This document shows, one piece after another, positions 1 through 6,350 of a stretch of 23,277 nucleotides of DNA. Origin of the DNA: CBIHLX01 sp966210935. Its GTDB lineage: Bacteria; Patescibacteriota; Saccharimonadia; Saccharimonadales; Saccharimonadaceae. Under the pieces are notes generated by a model. That model saw only the letters and a program-made list of their open reading frames with translations. It did no database searches and was not told where the DNA came from. The stretch covers positions 1 through 23,277 of the forward strand of contig CBIHLX010000009.1 in NCBI GenBank assembly GCA_966210935.1, read 5' to 3'. Numbering within the stretch: position 1 is the stretch's first letter; each line of letters opens with the position of its first letter. The translations under genes and the position numbers were made by a program.

Positions 1-39
1 CTCACGGCGGAAGGCATCGCTCTCCCTGTAGCTGAATAG
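1..39 (+). CDS. C-terminal end of an unidentified protein (partial)
   Basis: Frame 1 reads LTAEGIALPVAE and stops at TAG (37-39), 15 nt before a strong intrinsic terminator, which is the spacing expected of a real gene end. Only 12 residues are visible, so no function can be given. Frame 2 also ends nearby (SRRKASLSL, stop at 28-30) and cannot be excluded. Confidence 0.35.
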   Translation, partial: LTAEGIALPVAE

Positions 40-52
40 AATCAGTACCAAT

Positions 53-90
53 AAAAAATCACCCCGGTGCCTTGGGGTGATTTTATTTTT
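53..90 (+). terminator. Rho-independent terminator
   Basis: An 11-bp perfect stem, AAAATCACCCC (55-65) pairing with GGGGTGATTTT (74-84), has an 8-nt loop and is followed by TTTTATTTTT. The A-run in front makes it usable in both directions, but its distance to the plus-strand stop at 39 makes it the terminator of that gene. The minus-strand exporter gene ends about 370 bp away. Confidence 0.85.
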
Positions 91-455
91 GAGGGATGAA
101 ATCTCGGGGAGAGATTTCGTAAGTGTTAACACACTTTAATGTGCGATATACAGTTGCCATTCGGCAGGCACCACATCCACTGCAATCTTTTTGCGTCGTG
201 ATGACACAAATTCGACAGCTATTGGCATGGGTTTGGTTGTACTCCTTGTACTATGTACAGCCTCACGCGCTTCGACCTTTAAAATTGCTTTTTCCGTGTT
301 TTGGCGCGAGACACATCATTTATACTACCAAACCTATGTTGGCACGTCAAGATTGGCGCGACACTGATCACGCTACTGTTTCCTATCCTACCCGAGCATG
401 AGCGGCATGACAAGAGACAATACGGAGAAATGTAAATTGTACAATGAAGGCTGAC
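91..455. other. Intergenic region without a convincing gene
   Basis: I find no well-supported gene here. It holds an 8-bp inverted repeat GAAATCTC (98-105) / GAGATTTC (111-118) with a 5-nt loop, a 10-bp palindrome GTGTTAACAC (123-132) and another palindrome ATTGTACAAT (436-445). On the minus strand a 30-codon frame (228-136) begins MPIAVEFVSSRR and ends at TAA. It looks protein-like, and the frame stays open upstream of the ATG, but its AAGGAG lies 13 nt from the ATG, so it may be a gene remnant or chance. Confidence 0.4.
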
Positions 456-2141
456 TTATTCGAGACCTGGCGTACCATCATGGCTACCACGGAGCGGCCG
501 CTCTTTGATGTAAAGCGCTGCAATAAGCGCCGCAAACATCAACCCACCAGCCACCAGGAAGATCCGGTGGATCGCATCACTAAAGCTTTCCGTTACCTTT
601 TCGCTAAAGGCGTCTTGCTGCGCAGCAAAGCTTGTTAGCTCCTTCGCCTGCAGGCTCGCCGGGAGCTGCGCCTGGGCAAGACTATTCTCCACACCGTCTC
701 GAATCACATCCTGCTGAGCGTTAAGCTGCAGGACCGCATTGGCATCAATTTCCGCAGGCAACACTTGACTCGCAGCAGGCGATTGGCGCAGTGTCTCGAT
801 GTATGCGTCTTTGTTGACATCGCCAATTCCCGAGGCAACACCAACCGTTAGAATACCGCTCATCAGAGCCGTACCGATCGTAGATCCGAGGCCGCGGAAT
901 AATTGGCTGCTGGATGTGGCCGCACCCAAATCACGCTGTTCAAATTCATTCTGAACCGCCAAGTTGAGGATAGGCATACTCATGCCGAGGCCCAGACCAA
1001 TAAAGACCATGATAATTGCCTCATGCCAGTAAGGACTGTCTGGTGTCAGCAACATCAGTGAGAGAACGCCGGCGCCAGCCAGGGCAAAGCCCCCGATAAT
1101 GAATCGCTTGTATTTGCCAATTTTAGACACGACGATACCAGTTGTCGTCGACGTGAGGGTCATGCCCGCCATCATCGGGAGAAGCATGAGGCCGGCGGTA
1201 GTCGCATCGGCTCCAAATACCTGCTGGTTAAACTGTGTGAGGTAAATAATAGCACCCAGGAATGCAGCCCCAAATAATGTCGCGGCAATCATAACGCTCG
1301 TAAAGGTCTGGTTCGCAAAGAAACGTAGCGGGATGATCGGCTGCGCGGCACGACGCTCAGCAAAGACAAATAACGTTGTCGTGATAGCCGCAATACTATA
1401 CAGGGCAATACGAATAACATCGAGTGATACACCTTGCGCTACTAGCCCTTCAAAAACAGTTTCAGGGTTATCTACCGCCAGCACAAGCGAGGCAAGAGCG
1501 AGAGTAATCCAGAGAGCCCCAAAGTAGTCGATAATCGGTTTCTTTTCGTGACGGATTGCCGGACAATACCGAGCAATGACAAAGGCCGCAAAGATACCGA
1601 TTGGAATATTGATAAAGAATGTCCAGCGCCAGTCAGTCATGACGCCAAAGACATTGTGCCCATCCGTCAAGAAACCGCCCAGAAGCGGCCCAACTACTGA
1701 AGCCAGCCCAAAGACCGCCGCAAACACCCCTTGCCACTTACCTCGCTCGCGCGGCGTAAAGAGGTCGCCAATGATCGTAAAGGCATTGGCTGTAATAATA
1801 CCGCCGCCAAGCCCCTGCAGAGCGCGAAACAGAATAAGTTGATCCACGTTCGCCGCAATACCGCTAAGAAGCGAGGCAACAGTAAAAAGAATCACACCAG
1901 TGAGCAGCACTGGGCGGCGGCCGAACATATCTGACATCTTACCCGCAATTGGCACCGATACCGTGCTAAAGAGCAAGTACGCCGTTACGACGAGACCAAG
2001 ACTGCCGAAGCTATTGAAGTCTTTAACAATCTGTCCAAGCGCCGTCGAGATAATCGTCTGGTCGAGAGCAACAAGAAAAAGACCGCTCATGACAGCAATC
2101 ATGACGATAATTTTTTGGCGCATGGAAATATGGTGAAGCAT
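456..2141 (-). CDS. MFS drug exporter, DHA2 (EmrB/QacA) family, 14 TM
   Basis: Proton-coupled multidrug exporter in the inner membrane. The 561 residues match the length of 14-TM DHA2 transporters. Visible family signatures are the motif D-like LDQTIISTAL (26-35), motif A GKMSDMFGRRPV (67-78), RALQGLGGG (106-114), motif C GLASVVGPLLGG (145-156) and WRWTFFINIP (171-180). A long hydrophilic stretch of about 80 residues, rich in Ala and Gln, precedes the last TM segment, and the C-terminus is basic. AAGGGAG sits 4 nt before the chosen ATG, favouring it over the ATG at codon 7. It lies 26 bp downstream of the AbrB-type gene and is almost certainly cotranscribed with and controlled by it. Substrate is unknown. 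Family call is firm. Confidence 0.93.
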   Translation of the reverse strand: MLHHISMRQKIIVMIAVMSGLFLVALDQTIISTALGQIVKDFNSFGSLGLVVTAYLLFSTVSVPIAGKMSDMFGRRPVLLTGVILFTVASLLSGIAANVDQLILFRALQGLGGGIITANAFTIIGDLFTPRERGKWQGVFAAVFGLASVVGPLLGGFLTDGHNVFGVMTDWRWTFFINIPIGIFAAFVIARYCPAIRHEKKPIIDYFGALWITLALASLVLAVDNPETVFEGLVAQGVSLDVIRIALYSIAAITTTLFVFAERRAAQPIIPLRFFANQTFTSVMIAATLFGAAFLGAIIYLTQFNQQVFGADATTAGLMLLPMMAGMTLTSTTTGIVVSKIGKYKRFIIGGFALAGAGVLSLMLLTPDSPYWHEAIIMVFIGLGLGMSMPILNLAVQNEFEQRDLGAATSSSQLFRGLGSTIGTALMSGILTVGVASGIGDVNKDAYIETLRQSPAASQVLPAEIDANAVLQLNAQQDVIRDGVENSLAQAQLPASLQAKELTSFAAQQDAFSEKVTESFSDAIHRIFLVAGGLMFAALIAALYIKERPLRGSHDGTPGLE

Positions 2142-2167
2142 GAGGCTCCCTTCTGGTTACGTGGTTA

Positions 2168-2413
2168 TTAGTTATCTTTGAGGACGGAACGTAGCTCGGC
2201 GACGTGCTCGCCCATCTTGTCGACCATTTCCTGCATACGCGCTTCAGTGACGAAGCTAATCGCATTTTTCTCAGGCAGGTACAGAGCGATCATCTTATCA
2301 CCTGGCGTCAGCTGCATCTTCTCGCGGACATCAGCCGGAATAACAACCTGACCTTTCGGGCCAATTGTTACCGTACCGGCGAGTTGAATATGCATTTTAC
2401 CGCTCTGTGTCAT
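2168..2413 (-). CDS. AbrB/SpoVT (MazE-like) transcriptional regulator
   Basis: A small (81 aa) swapped-hairpin DNA-binding protein. The looped-hinge AbrB domain covers about residues 12-55, with the typical VTIGPKGQVVIPADVREKM core followed by LTPGDKM. The C-terminal 25 residues look helical (EMVDKMGEHVAEL) and could dimerise. It is the first gene of an operon with the DHA2 exporter, so the likely role is autoregulation and control of the exporter. No toxin gene is adjacent, so an antitoxin role is less likely. There is no Shine-Dalgarno before the ATG. The -10 box lies 7 nt upstream, suggesting a leaderless mRNA. A triple 9-bp repeat directly in front is a candidate operator. Confidence 0.9.
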   Translation of the reverse strand: MTQSGKMHIQLAGTVTIGPKGQVVIPADVREKMQLTPGDKMIALYLPEKNAISFVTEARMQEMVDKMGEHVAELRSVLKDN

Positions 2414-2449
2414 GTATTACATGTTATACAAGTTATACACGTGCGTCAA
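2413..2449 (-). promoter_or_regulatory. abrB-type operon promoter with triple 9-bp repeat
   Basis: On the minus strand, TTGACG (2444-2449) and TAACAT (2421-2426) are 17 bp apart. TATAAC (2423-2428) at 15 bp is the alternative -10. The region from -10 to ATG consists of three tandem 9-mers, plus strand TGTATTACA (2413-2421), TGTTATACA (2422-2430) and AGTTATACA (2431-2439). A repressor bound here would cover the promoter. The promoter overlaps the stop codon of the upstream methyltransferase gene. Confidence 0.65.
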
Positions 2450-3033
2450 GCTGGCAACTGGAGGATAGCAAGTGAGTGTTCGACTTTTATTGTCGCCTGA
2501 TGGCCCTGTAGCCACTCATCGACGGCCCTCGCCGCTCCCGGCAGAGCTTCGTTGGCGTAATCATCCACCACTACAATCGACCCAGGACTCAGGCGTGGCC
2601 AAATCAACTTCAGCGGGTCTTTAACCGAATGGTAATAGTCACCGTCTAAGAATGCGAATGCAACCTGTGGTGGCACTTGACTGTCGGTCAAGTCGCTAAA
2701 CCAGCCTTTAGTAATTTTTGGCATTGGCACACGTGCTTGCTTCAAGTTAGTAATCAGCTGCTTCTTCGTAGCCAATAACTCGCCCGTTACAAACTGCTCC
2801 CCCGCTGGACTACTGTCTTCGCTCGTCTTTGGCGGCAAACCCTCGAATGAGTCATACAGCCACAGTGTGCGTCCGGTATCTTTTAGTCGTTCAGCCAGGT
2901 GCACGCTTGTCGTCCCGACGTAACAGCCGAACTCAGTAACATCACCCGACACTTGAGCTGCAAGTACGCGTTCCAGCTCTCGAAGCACCACACGCACTTC
3001 CCGCTCATCAACTTGATCTGATAATAACTTCAT
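2446..3033 (-). CDS. TylF/MycF-like SAM-dependent methyltransferase
   Basis: Class I SAM methyltransferase of the TylF/macrocin O-methyltransferase type (195 aa). SAM-binding motif I is EFGCYVGTTS (34-43). DSFEGLP (61-67) is the TylF hallmark, and LDGDYYHS (129-136) with VVVDDY (154-159) supplies the Asp residues that bind metal in this family. Typical members modify sugar hydroxyls on natural products or surface glycans. The substrate here is not indicated by context, since no glycosyltransferases are nearby. The start is supported by AGGTGA just upstream of the ATG. It precedes the AbrB-type gene but that gene has its own promoter. Confidence 0.85.
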   Translation of the reverse strand: MKLLSDQVDEREVRVVLRELERVLAAQVSGDVTEFGCYVGTTSVHLAERLKDTGRTLWLYDSFEGLPPKTSEDSSPAGEQFVTGELLATKKQLITNLKQARVPMPKITKGWFSDLTDSQVPPQVAFAFLDGDYYHSVKDPLKLIWPRLSPGSIVVVDDYANEALPGAARAVDEWLQGHQATIKVEHSLAILQLPA

Positions 3034-3057
3034 CTTTCACCTATGGTAGCAGACTAC

Positions 3058-3717
3058 CTACTCGCCCGTCTTCGCATCGCTCTCTTCGACAGGCTTTGAT
3101 TCCGGTGAATGACGCTGACGCAGGAAGATTGAAAAAATAATTAATGCAGCAACAGCAATGAATTCACTCTGCCAGTTCTGAAATGACTCAAACCAAAACT
3201 GCGATGACGCGAGATACTGCCACACACTCATCGTTGACTCTCCGTGCTGGACCGCCTCTTCATTAGCAGCTGAGACACCCCCGGCCGCGTGGAGGGCAAA
3301 TGACAGGAAGAAGAGTCCGAACATGGCAATGGTTAGTGAGCTGCTGTACAACATATGACCGATAGCGCGCCAGCGCTCTTGCCACGTCTTAGCCCTGCGT
3401 AGTGGATACGGTGACGGTGCGTCAACCGGATTGCCACCTTCAATTTCCTTAGAGTCAGCCGACCCTTTCTGCTTAAACCAGATGGTCAAAAGAACGAACA
3501 TTCCCATTTGGAGGAATTCGCTTTCCCAGTTTTCGAAGACCGCTTCAACGAATTCGCCGCTCCCCAGATAACCAGTGAATGATTCCGGGGGCTGACCGTG
3601 CATAGCCAACTGCTCATTTTGCTGAGCATACCCAGCGAGCGCCAGGCCAACAAGAAAAATAAAAAATAGTGCAATCAAGACGATAGACAATGAATTATTA
3701 GCAAAAAATCGCTTCAT
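3058..3717 (-). CDS. DUF6766-like four-TM membrane protein with internal duplication
   Basis: Integral membrane protein of unknown function (219 aa). TM segments are about 9-29, 68-81, 125-145 and 185-199. Two halves are clearly duplicated: SGEFVEAVFENWESEF (53-68) and SSQFWFESFQNWQSEF (171-186), each followed by a TM segment and then FKQKGS / LRQRHS. The cytoplasmic linker (about 85-120) and the C-terminus are charged. The NW-(E/Q)-SEF signature resembles the family I know as DUF6766, recalled and not searched. GAGGT lies 8 nt before the ATG. The next gene downstream (methyltransferase) is 24 bp away, so the two may be cotranscribed. Confidence 0.75.
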   Translation of the reverse strand: MKRFFANNSLSIVLIALFFIFLVGLALAGYAQQNEQLAMHGQPPESFTGYLGSGEFVEAVFENWESEFLQMGMFVLLTIWFKQKGSADSKEIEGGNPVDAPSPYPLRRAKTWQERWRAIGHMLYSSSLTIAMFGLFFLSFALHAAGGVSAANEEAVQHGESTMSVWQYLASSQFWFESFQNWQSEFIAVAALIIFSIFLRQRHSPESKPVEESDAKTGE

Positions 3718-3762
3718 AGTTCGTTACCTCACACTTTAGCTTTAGGTACACCTTATATTCTT

Positions 3763-3768
3763 ATTATA
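3763..3768 (-). promoter_or_regulatory. -10 box for the DUF6766-like gene
   Basis: A perfect TATAAT on the minus strand lies 45 nt before the ATG at 3717. No good -35 is visible, as TTCCAA at 17 bp spacing is poor. It would give a leader of roughly 40 nt containing the Shine-Dalgarno site. Confidence 0.45.
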
Positions 3769-3778
3769 CGCCGGCTAG

Positions 3779-4360
3779 TTATCGCTTGGAAACGTACGGG
3801 CTATCTCTAAGATAGAAGCGACGCGGCCAATCGACCGCTTTCGTGATGCCGATACGCTGAGTGATCACGACCTGCTCATCGGCAAGTGGTGGAGCGAGCA
3901 AGACCCTAAGCGGGGGGATGGAAATATCATGACCATCAAGCGATCGGTCAATAGCGAGAGCTTCACACAGTTTCGATGGGCCGTTCGTCAGCTCAATACC
4001 TGTGCGACCGCGGCGGTTTTGCACCATCACAGCCTCCCCTTCAAGCGGCTCTACGGCGCGGATCAACACGCCGGCGCCAAACTCAGCCGGCCCGGCCACG
4101 ATATTTAAACAGTAGTGCATGCCATAAATAAAATAGACGTATGCGTATCCGGCAGCTTTAAACATACTGGCATTTCGGGATGATTGACCTCGAAAGGTAT
4201 GGCTCGCTGGATCCGTCTGATCGTAGGCTTCCACCTCGACTATCCTCGCTCGCAGCACCTCACCATCTACCGTCCGTTCGATCACCGCCCCAAGCAAACG
4301 ACGGGCCGCTTCCTCGACCGGAACATTGAGTGCCTCAGGTAGGTTTAAGTTCGGTGTCAT
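3779..4360 (-). CDS. mpg: DNA-3-methyladenine glycosylase (AAG/MPG type)
   Basis: Monofunctional base-excision-repair glycosylase removing 3-methyladenine, hypoxanthine and other alkylated purines. Residues (numbered from the ATG at 4360, 193 aa) fit the family: catalytic Glu44 in VEVEAY, Tyr46, His54 in ASHTFRG, then RNASMFKAAGYAYVYFIYGM and HYCLNI. ELTNGPSKLCEAL follows in the second half. A longer reading from 4405 adds 15 hydrophobic residues with no family match and overlaps the divergent dehydrogenase gene, so I chose the inner ATG. TATACT lies 6 nt before that ATG with no Shine-Dalgarno, hence possibly leaderless. Confidence 0.92.
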   Translation of the reverse strand: MTPNLNLPEALNVPVEEAARRLLGAVIERTVDGEVLRARIVEVEAYDQTDPASHTFRGQSSRNASMFKAAGYAYVYFIYGMHYCLNIVAGPAEFGAGVLIRAVEPLEGEAVMVQNRRGRTGIELTNGPSKLCEALAIDRSLDGHDISIPPLRVLLAPPLADEQVVITQRIGITKAVDWPRRFYLRDSPYVSKR

Positions 4361-4366
4361 ACTCTT

Positions 4367-4372
4367 AGTATA
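4367..4372 (-). promoter_or_regulatory. -10 box abutting the glycosylase start
   Basis: TATACT on the minus strand ends 6 nt before the ATG at 4360, placing the predicted transcription start at or next to the start codon. No convincing -35 is seen. This supports the inner start codon over the one at 4405. Confidence 0.4.
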
Positions 4373-4394
4373 GAGCACTAACACAGGAGGAAAT

Positions 4395-5291
4395 ATGGCC
4401 GACAATCAACACCACATGCAAGACCCAACCAGCCAGTACCCTACTATGGACATACCGGAACAAACCCAGCCAGAACCTGGCCTGGATGCCGAACTCAAGC
4501 CTCAGGCGGATCATGGCCAGGCAACCTATAAAGGGAGCGGCCGACTGGCGGGACGCAAGGCTCTGATTACTGGTGGCGACTCGGGTATTGGGCGTGCCGT
4601 CGCCATTGCCTTTGCCCGCGAAGGTGCCGACGTCATTATTACACATTTACCAAGCGAGCAGATTGACGCTGACGAAACCATTAAACTCGCCGACTGCCCG
4701 GAGCAAAAACTAATCAGCATCGCTGGCGACCTTAGCGATGAAAACTTTTGCAGCAGCCTCATCGACCGCGCTAAAGATGAACTAGGCGGACTCGATATTC
4801 TCGTCAATAATGCTGCTAAACAAATTCATGTCGAAACACTTGAAGACCTTTCAGCCGAGCAGCTGCGACAAACCTTTACGGTCAATGTTTTTGCCACATT
4901 CCTTCTCACAAAAGCTGCTCTCAAGTATCTTCCCAAAGGCGCAGCCATCATCAATACCACCTCAATACAAGCCTACCAACCCTCATCAGGTCTGCTGGAT
5001 TACGCGGCCACCAAAGCAGCTATCGCGAACTTCACCAAAGGGCTTGCCGAGCAACTAGCGTCAAAGGGTATCCGTGTTAACGCCGTTGCGCCAGGGCCAA
5101 TATGGACCCCACTACAGCCAAGTTACGGCCAACCTCAAGATAAGCTCACGCAGTTTGGACAGGACACCCCACTCGGTCGCGCCGGCCAGCCCGCTGAGCT
5201 TGCTCCGACCTACGTTTTCCTGGCAAGCCAAGAGTCCAGCTATATTACCGGTGAGATTATTGGCGTCACGGGTGGTCGTCCGATCTCATAG
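4395..5291 (+). CDS. SDR-family oxidoreductase, YghA/GSP39-like
   Basis: NAD(P)-dependent short-chain dehydrogenase (298 aa) of the extended-N-terminus group typified by E. coli YghA and Bacillus general stress protein 39. The N-terminal 50 residues carry the family signature QYPTMDIPEQTQPEPGLDAE followed by DHGQATYKGSGRL. The Rossmann motif is TGGDSGIG (59-66), NNAA is at 138-141, and the catalytic set is Asn164, Ser190, Tyr203 and Lys207 (YAATK). RVNAVAPGPIWTPLQP follows. It is complete. The ATG has an excellent Shine-Dalgarno (CAGGAGGAAAT). It is transcribed away from the glycosylase gene, sharing a short upstream region. Physiological substrate is unknown, and the family is usually stress-linked. 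Confidence 0.93.
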   Translation: MADNQHHMQDPTSQYPTMDIPEQTQPEPGLDAELKPQADHGQATYKGSGRLAGRKALITGGDSGIGRAVAIAFAREGADVIITHLPSEQIDADETIKLADCPEQKLISIAGDLSDENFCSSLIDRAKDELGGLDILVNNAAKQIHVETLEDLSAEQLRQTFTVNVFATFLLTKAALKYLPKGAAIINTTSIQAYQPSSGLLDYAATKAAIANFTKGLAEQLASKGIRVNAVAPGPIWTPLQPSYGQPQDKLTQFGQDTPLGRAGQPAELAPTYVFLASQESSYITGEIIGVTGGRPIS

Positions 5292-5328
5292 GCCTCAGCC
5301 TGTCTCGCGCTATTACTCCCCAGATACC

Positions 5329-5814
5329 TCAAGAAACACGTACGTGGGTGACTTTTCGATAGCGATGAGAAGACATCGTCATCTGGCGGACCGGCTTAGG
5401 CTCAAGCGCCTCAAGGCCAAGAATAATTGCTACCTCCGTAAAAAGAACGCTATCGATATAGCCAATTTGATAACTAAAGAACGCATATACGGCAAGCGAG
5501 AATATACTAGCAGCGGCAATGCCAAGTGCCACACGAACCATCATGGCTCGTGGCGGGTCGGTAATTAGCAGGAAGAACAAGAATAGGACGGTCACGTACC
5601 GCCCTATTTCAAAGCCTACCAAACCCACAGGTGCCAGAGAGGTTGGATCGGTAAAAATATGAAAGACATCAAATAACAAGATGATAGCAATAGCGGCAAC
5701 AATCAGTAGTTTCTGGATAGTCATATAGGAAAGCAATCGGACACGGATCCTGTCATACGGAATTTTATGTAAAAGATGAGCGAAAGAGGAAAAGTGTGCA
5801 TGACTTGTATTCAT
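5329..5814 (-). CDS. Small integral membrane protein, unknown function
   Basis: About 161 residues with a basic N-terminus (RIRVRLLSYMTIQKLL), three to four TM segments spread over roughly residues 34-130, and a basic C-terminal tail rich in Arg, His and Lys. I recognise no family. AGAGGGG has better spacing (7 nt) to the ATG at 5814 than to the in-frame ATG at 5820, so I chose 5814. It is the last gene of a three-gene operon with two tiny upstream proteins. The Shine-Dalgarno can pair with a complementary 8-mer inside the preceding gene, implying coupled translation. Confidence 0.65.
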   Translation of the reverse strand: MNTSHAHFSSFAHLLHKIPYDRIRVRLLSYMTIQKLLIVAAIAIILLFDVFHIFTDPTSLAPVGLVGFEIGRYVTVLFLFFLLITDPPRAMMVRVALGIAAASIFSLAVYAFFSYQIGYIDSVLFTEVAIILGLEALEPKPVRQMTMSSHRYRKVTHVRVS

Positions 5815-5820
5815 AGGCAT

Positions 5821-5874
5821 ACCCCTCTGTGGTGGAATGTTAACGTTTGTCTTTTATAGTGTGATGAGAGGGGT
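5821..5874 (-). promoter_or_regulatory. Inverted repeat covering the Shine-Dalgarno of the membrane-protein gene
   Basis: The plus strand shows ACCCCTCT (5821-5828) and its exact complement AGAGGGGT (5867-5874), 38 nt apart. In minus-strand mRNA the upstream arm lies in the last codons of the 46-aa gene and the downstream arm is the Shine-Dalgarno of the next gene. The fold would hide the site until ribosomes translate the upstream gene. A TATAAA (5853-5858) between the arms could alternatively start a transcript lacking the upstream arm. Confidence 0.45.
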
Positions 5875-5994
5875 TCTATTCTTGCGAATGTATTCAGCCT
5901 CAAATTCCTTTAGGCGCTCAGTCCGAGCATGGCGACGATTCTGTTTTGGTGAATATTCATATTCATCTTTATGTGCGCGTCGTGTTTTTGACAT
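5854..5994 (-). CDS. 46-aa highly basic small protein
   Basis: A short gene with a strong Shine-Dalgarno (AAAAGGAG, 6 nt before the ATG). It starts MSKTRRAHKDEYEYSPKQNR and ends TPLITL. It is rich in Arg and Lys, likely helical in the middle (RHARTERLKEFEAEYIRK), with no signal or membrane segment. The charge suggests nucleic-acid or ribosome association, but this is only a guess. It is flanked in the same direction by the 60-aa gene (30 bp upstream) and the membrane-protein gene (39 bp downstream). Confidence 0.7.
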   Translation of the reverse strand: MSKTRRAHKDEYEYSPKQNRRHARTERLKEFEAEYIRKNRTPLITL

Positions 5995-6024
5995 AGGGTA
6001 CTCCTTTTCGGTTCTGGTGTTATG

Positions 6025-6207
6025 TTACTTGTACGCTCGTGTTTCAAGTGGAATGAATGGATTGAATAGGTTGAATCGGCGCTCTGCAACCTCTTCGGCA
6101 GCATGAGTATCAGTCGCCGTTGCCTTCCAATCTAACTGTATATCTGACTTCGATGCGAGAAATGCATGGATCTTCTCATCGAGCTCTTCATGTGAATGAT
6201 GTTTCAT
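6025..6207 (-). CDS. 60-aa small soluble protein, unknown
   Basis: First gene of the three-gene operon. The chosen ATG has a near-perfect Shine-Dalgarno (AAAAGGAGG, 4 nt spacing). A longer reading from 6234 would run through that site and is rejected. The protein starts MKHHSHEELDEKIHAFLASK and ends NPFIPLETRAYK. It is His-rich at the N-terminus with an acidic middle. No family recognised. The upstream region is shared with the divergent Crp-family gene and contains two CRP-like operators, so this operon may be in that regulator's regulon. Confidence 0.7.
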   Translation of the reverse strand: MKHHSHEELDEKIHAFLASKSDIQLDWKATATDTHAAEEVAERRFNLFNPFIPLETRAYK

Positions 6208-6279
6208 AATCCCTCCTTTTACCTCACAGCACACCCTGCGGTATACATATCAATCTTAACGAGAATACCCCTGTATATG

Positions 6280-6318
6280 TGTGAGGTGGTTTACATATAA
6301 GATGTGAAAACTTTCACT
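6280..6318. promoter_or_regulatory. Two CRP-like operators between crp-family gene and small-gene operon
   Basis: Site 1 is TGTGA-N6-TTACA (6280-6295) and site 2 is TGTGA-N6-TCACT (6303-6318). Each matches the CRP consensus TGTGA-N6-TCACA at 9 of 10 positions. Centres are 23 bp apart, about two helical turns. Site 2 overlaps the -35 region of the Crp-family gene, suggesting autorepression, while either site could activate the divergent small-gene operon. Confidence 0.65.
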
Positions 6319-6340
6319 CTAGACAAAATGGGCTTATAAT
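6313..6340 (+). promoter_or_regulatory. Promoter of the Crp-family gene
   Basis: TTCACT (6313-6318), 16 bp, and a perfect TATAAT (6335-6340), ending 10 nt before the ATG. No Shine-Dalgarno is present in the AAGAAATAC just before the start, so the mRNA probably has a leader of only a few nucleotides. Confidence 0.6.
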
Positions 6341-6350
6341 TAAGAAATAC

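Noticed and set aside
1..49. Minus-strand similarity to a tmRNA 5' end (GGTACTGATTCTATTCAG...)
   Set aside because: Only the CTGATTCT stretch agrees well with the ssrA start. A strong terminator lies directly upstream with no room for a promoter, and the plus strand offers a good gene end.
444..2136. Several open frames on the plus strand opposite the exporter gene
   Set aside because: They have no Shine-Dalgarno and no recognisable domains, and lie entirely antisense to a well-supported DHA2 transporter.
5074..5568. Plus-strand open frame overlapping the end of the dehydrogenase gene
   Set aside because: It overlaps the dehydrogenase and the membrane protein in wrong frames and has unlikely composition.
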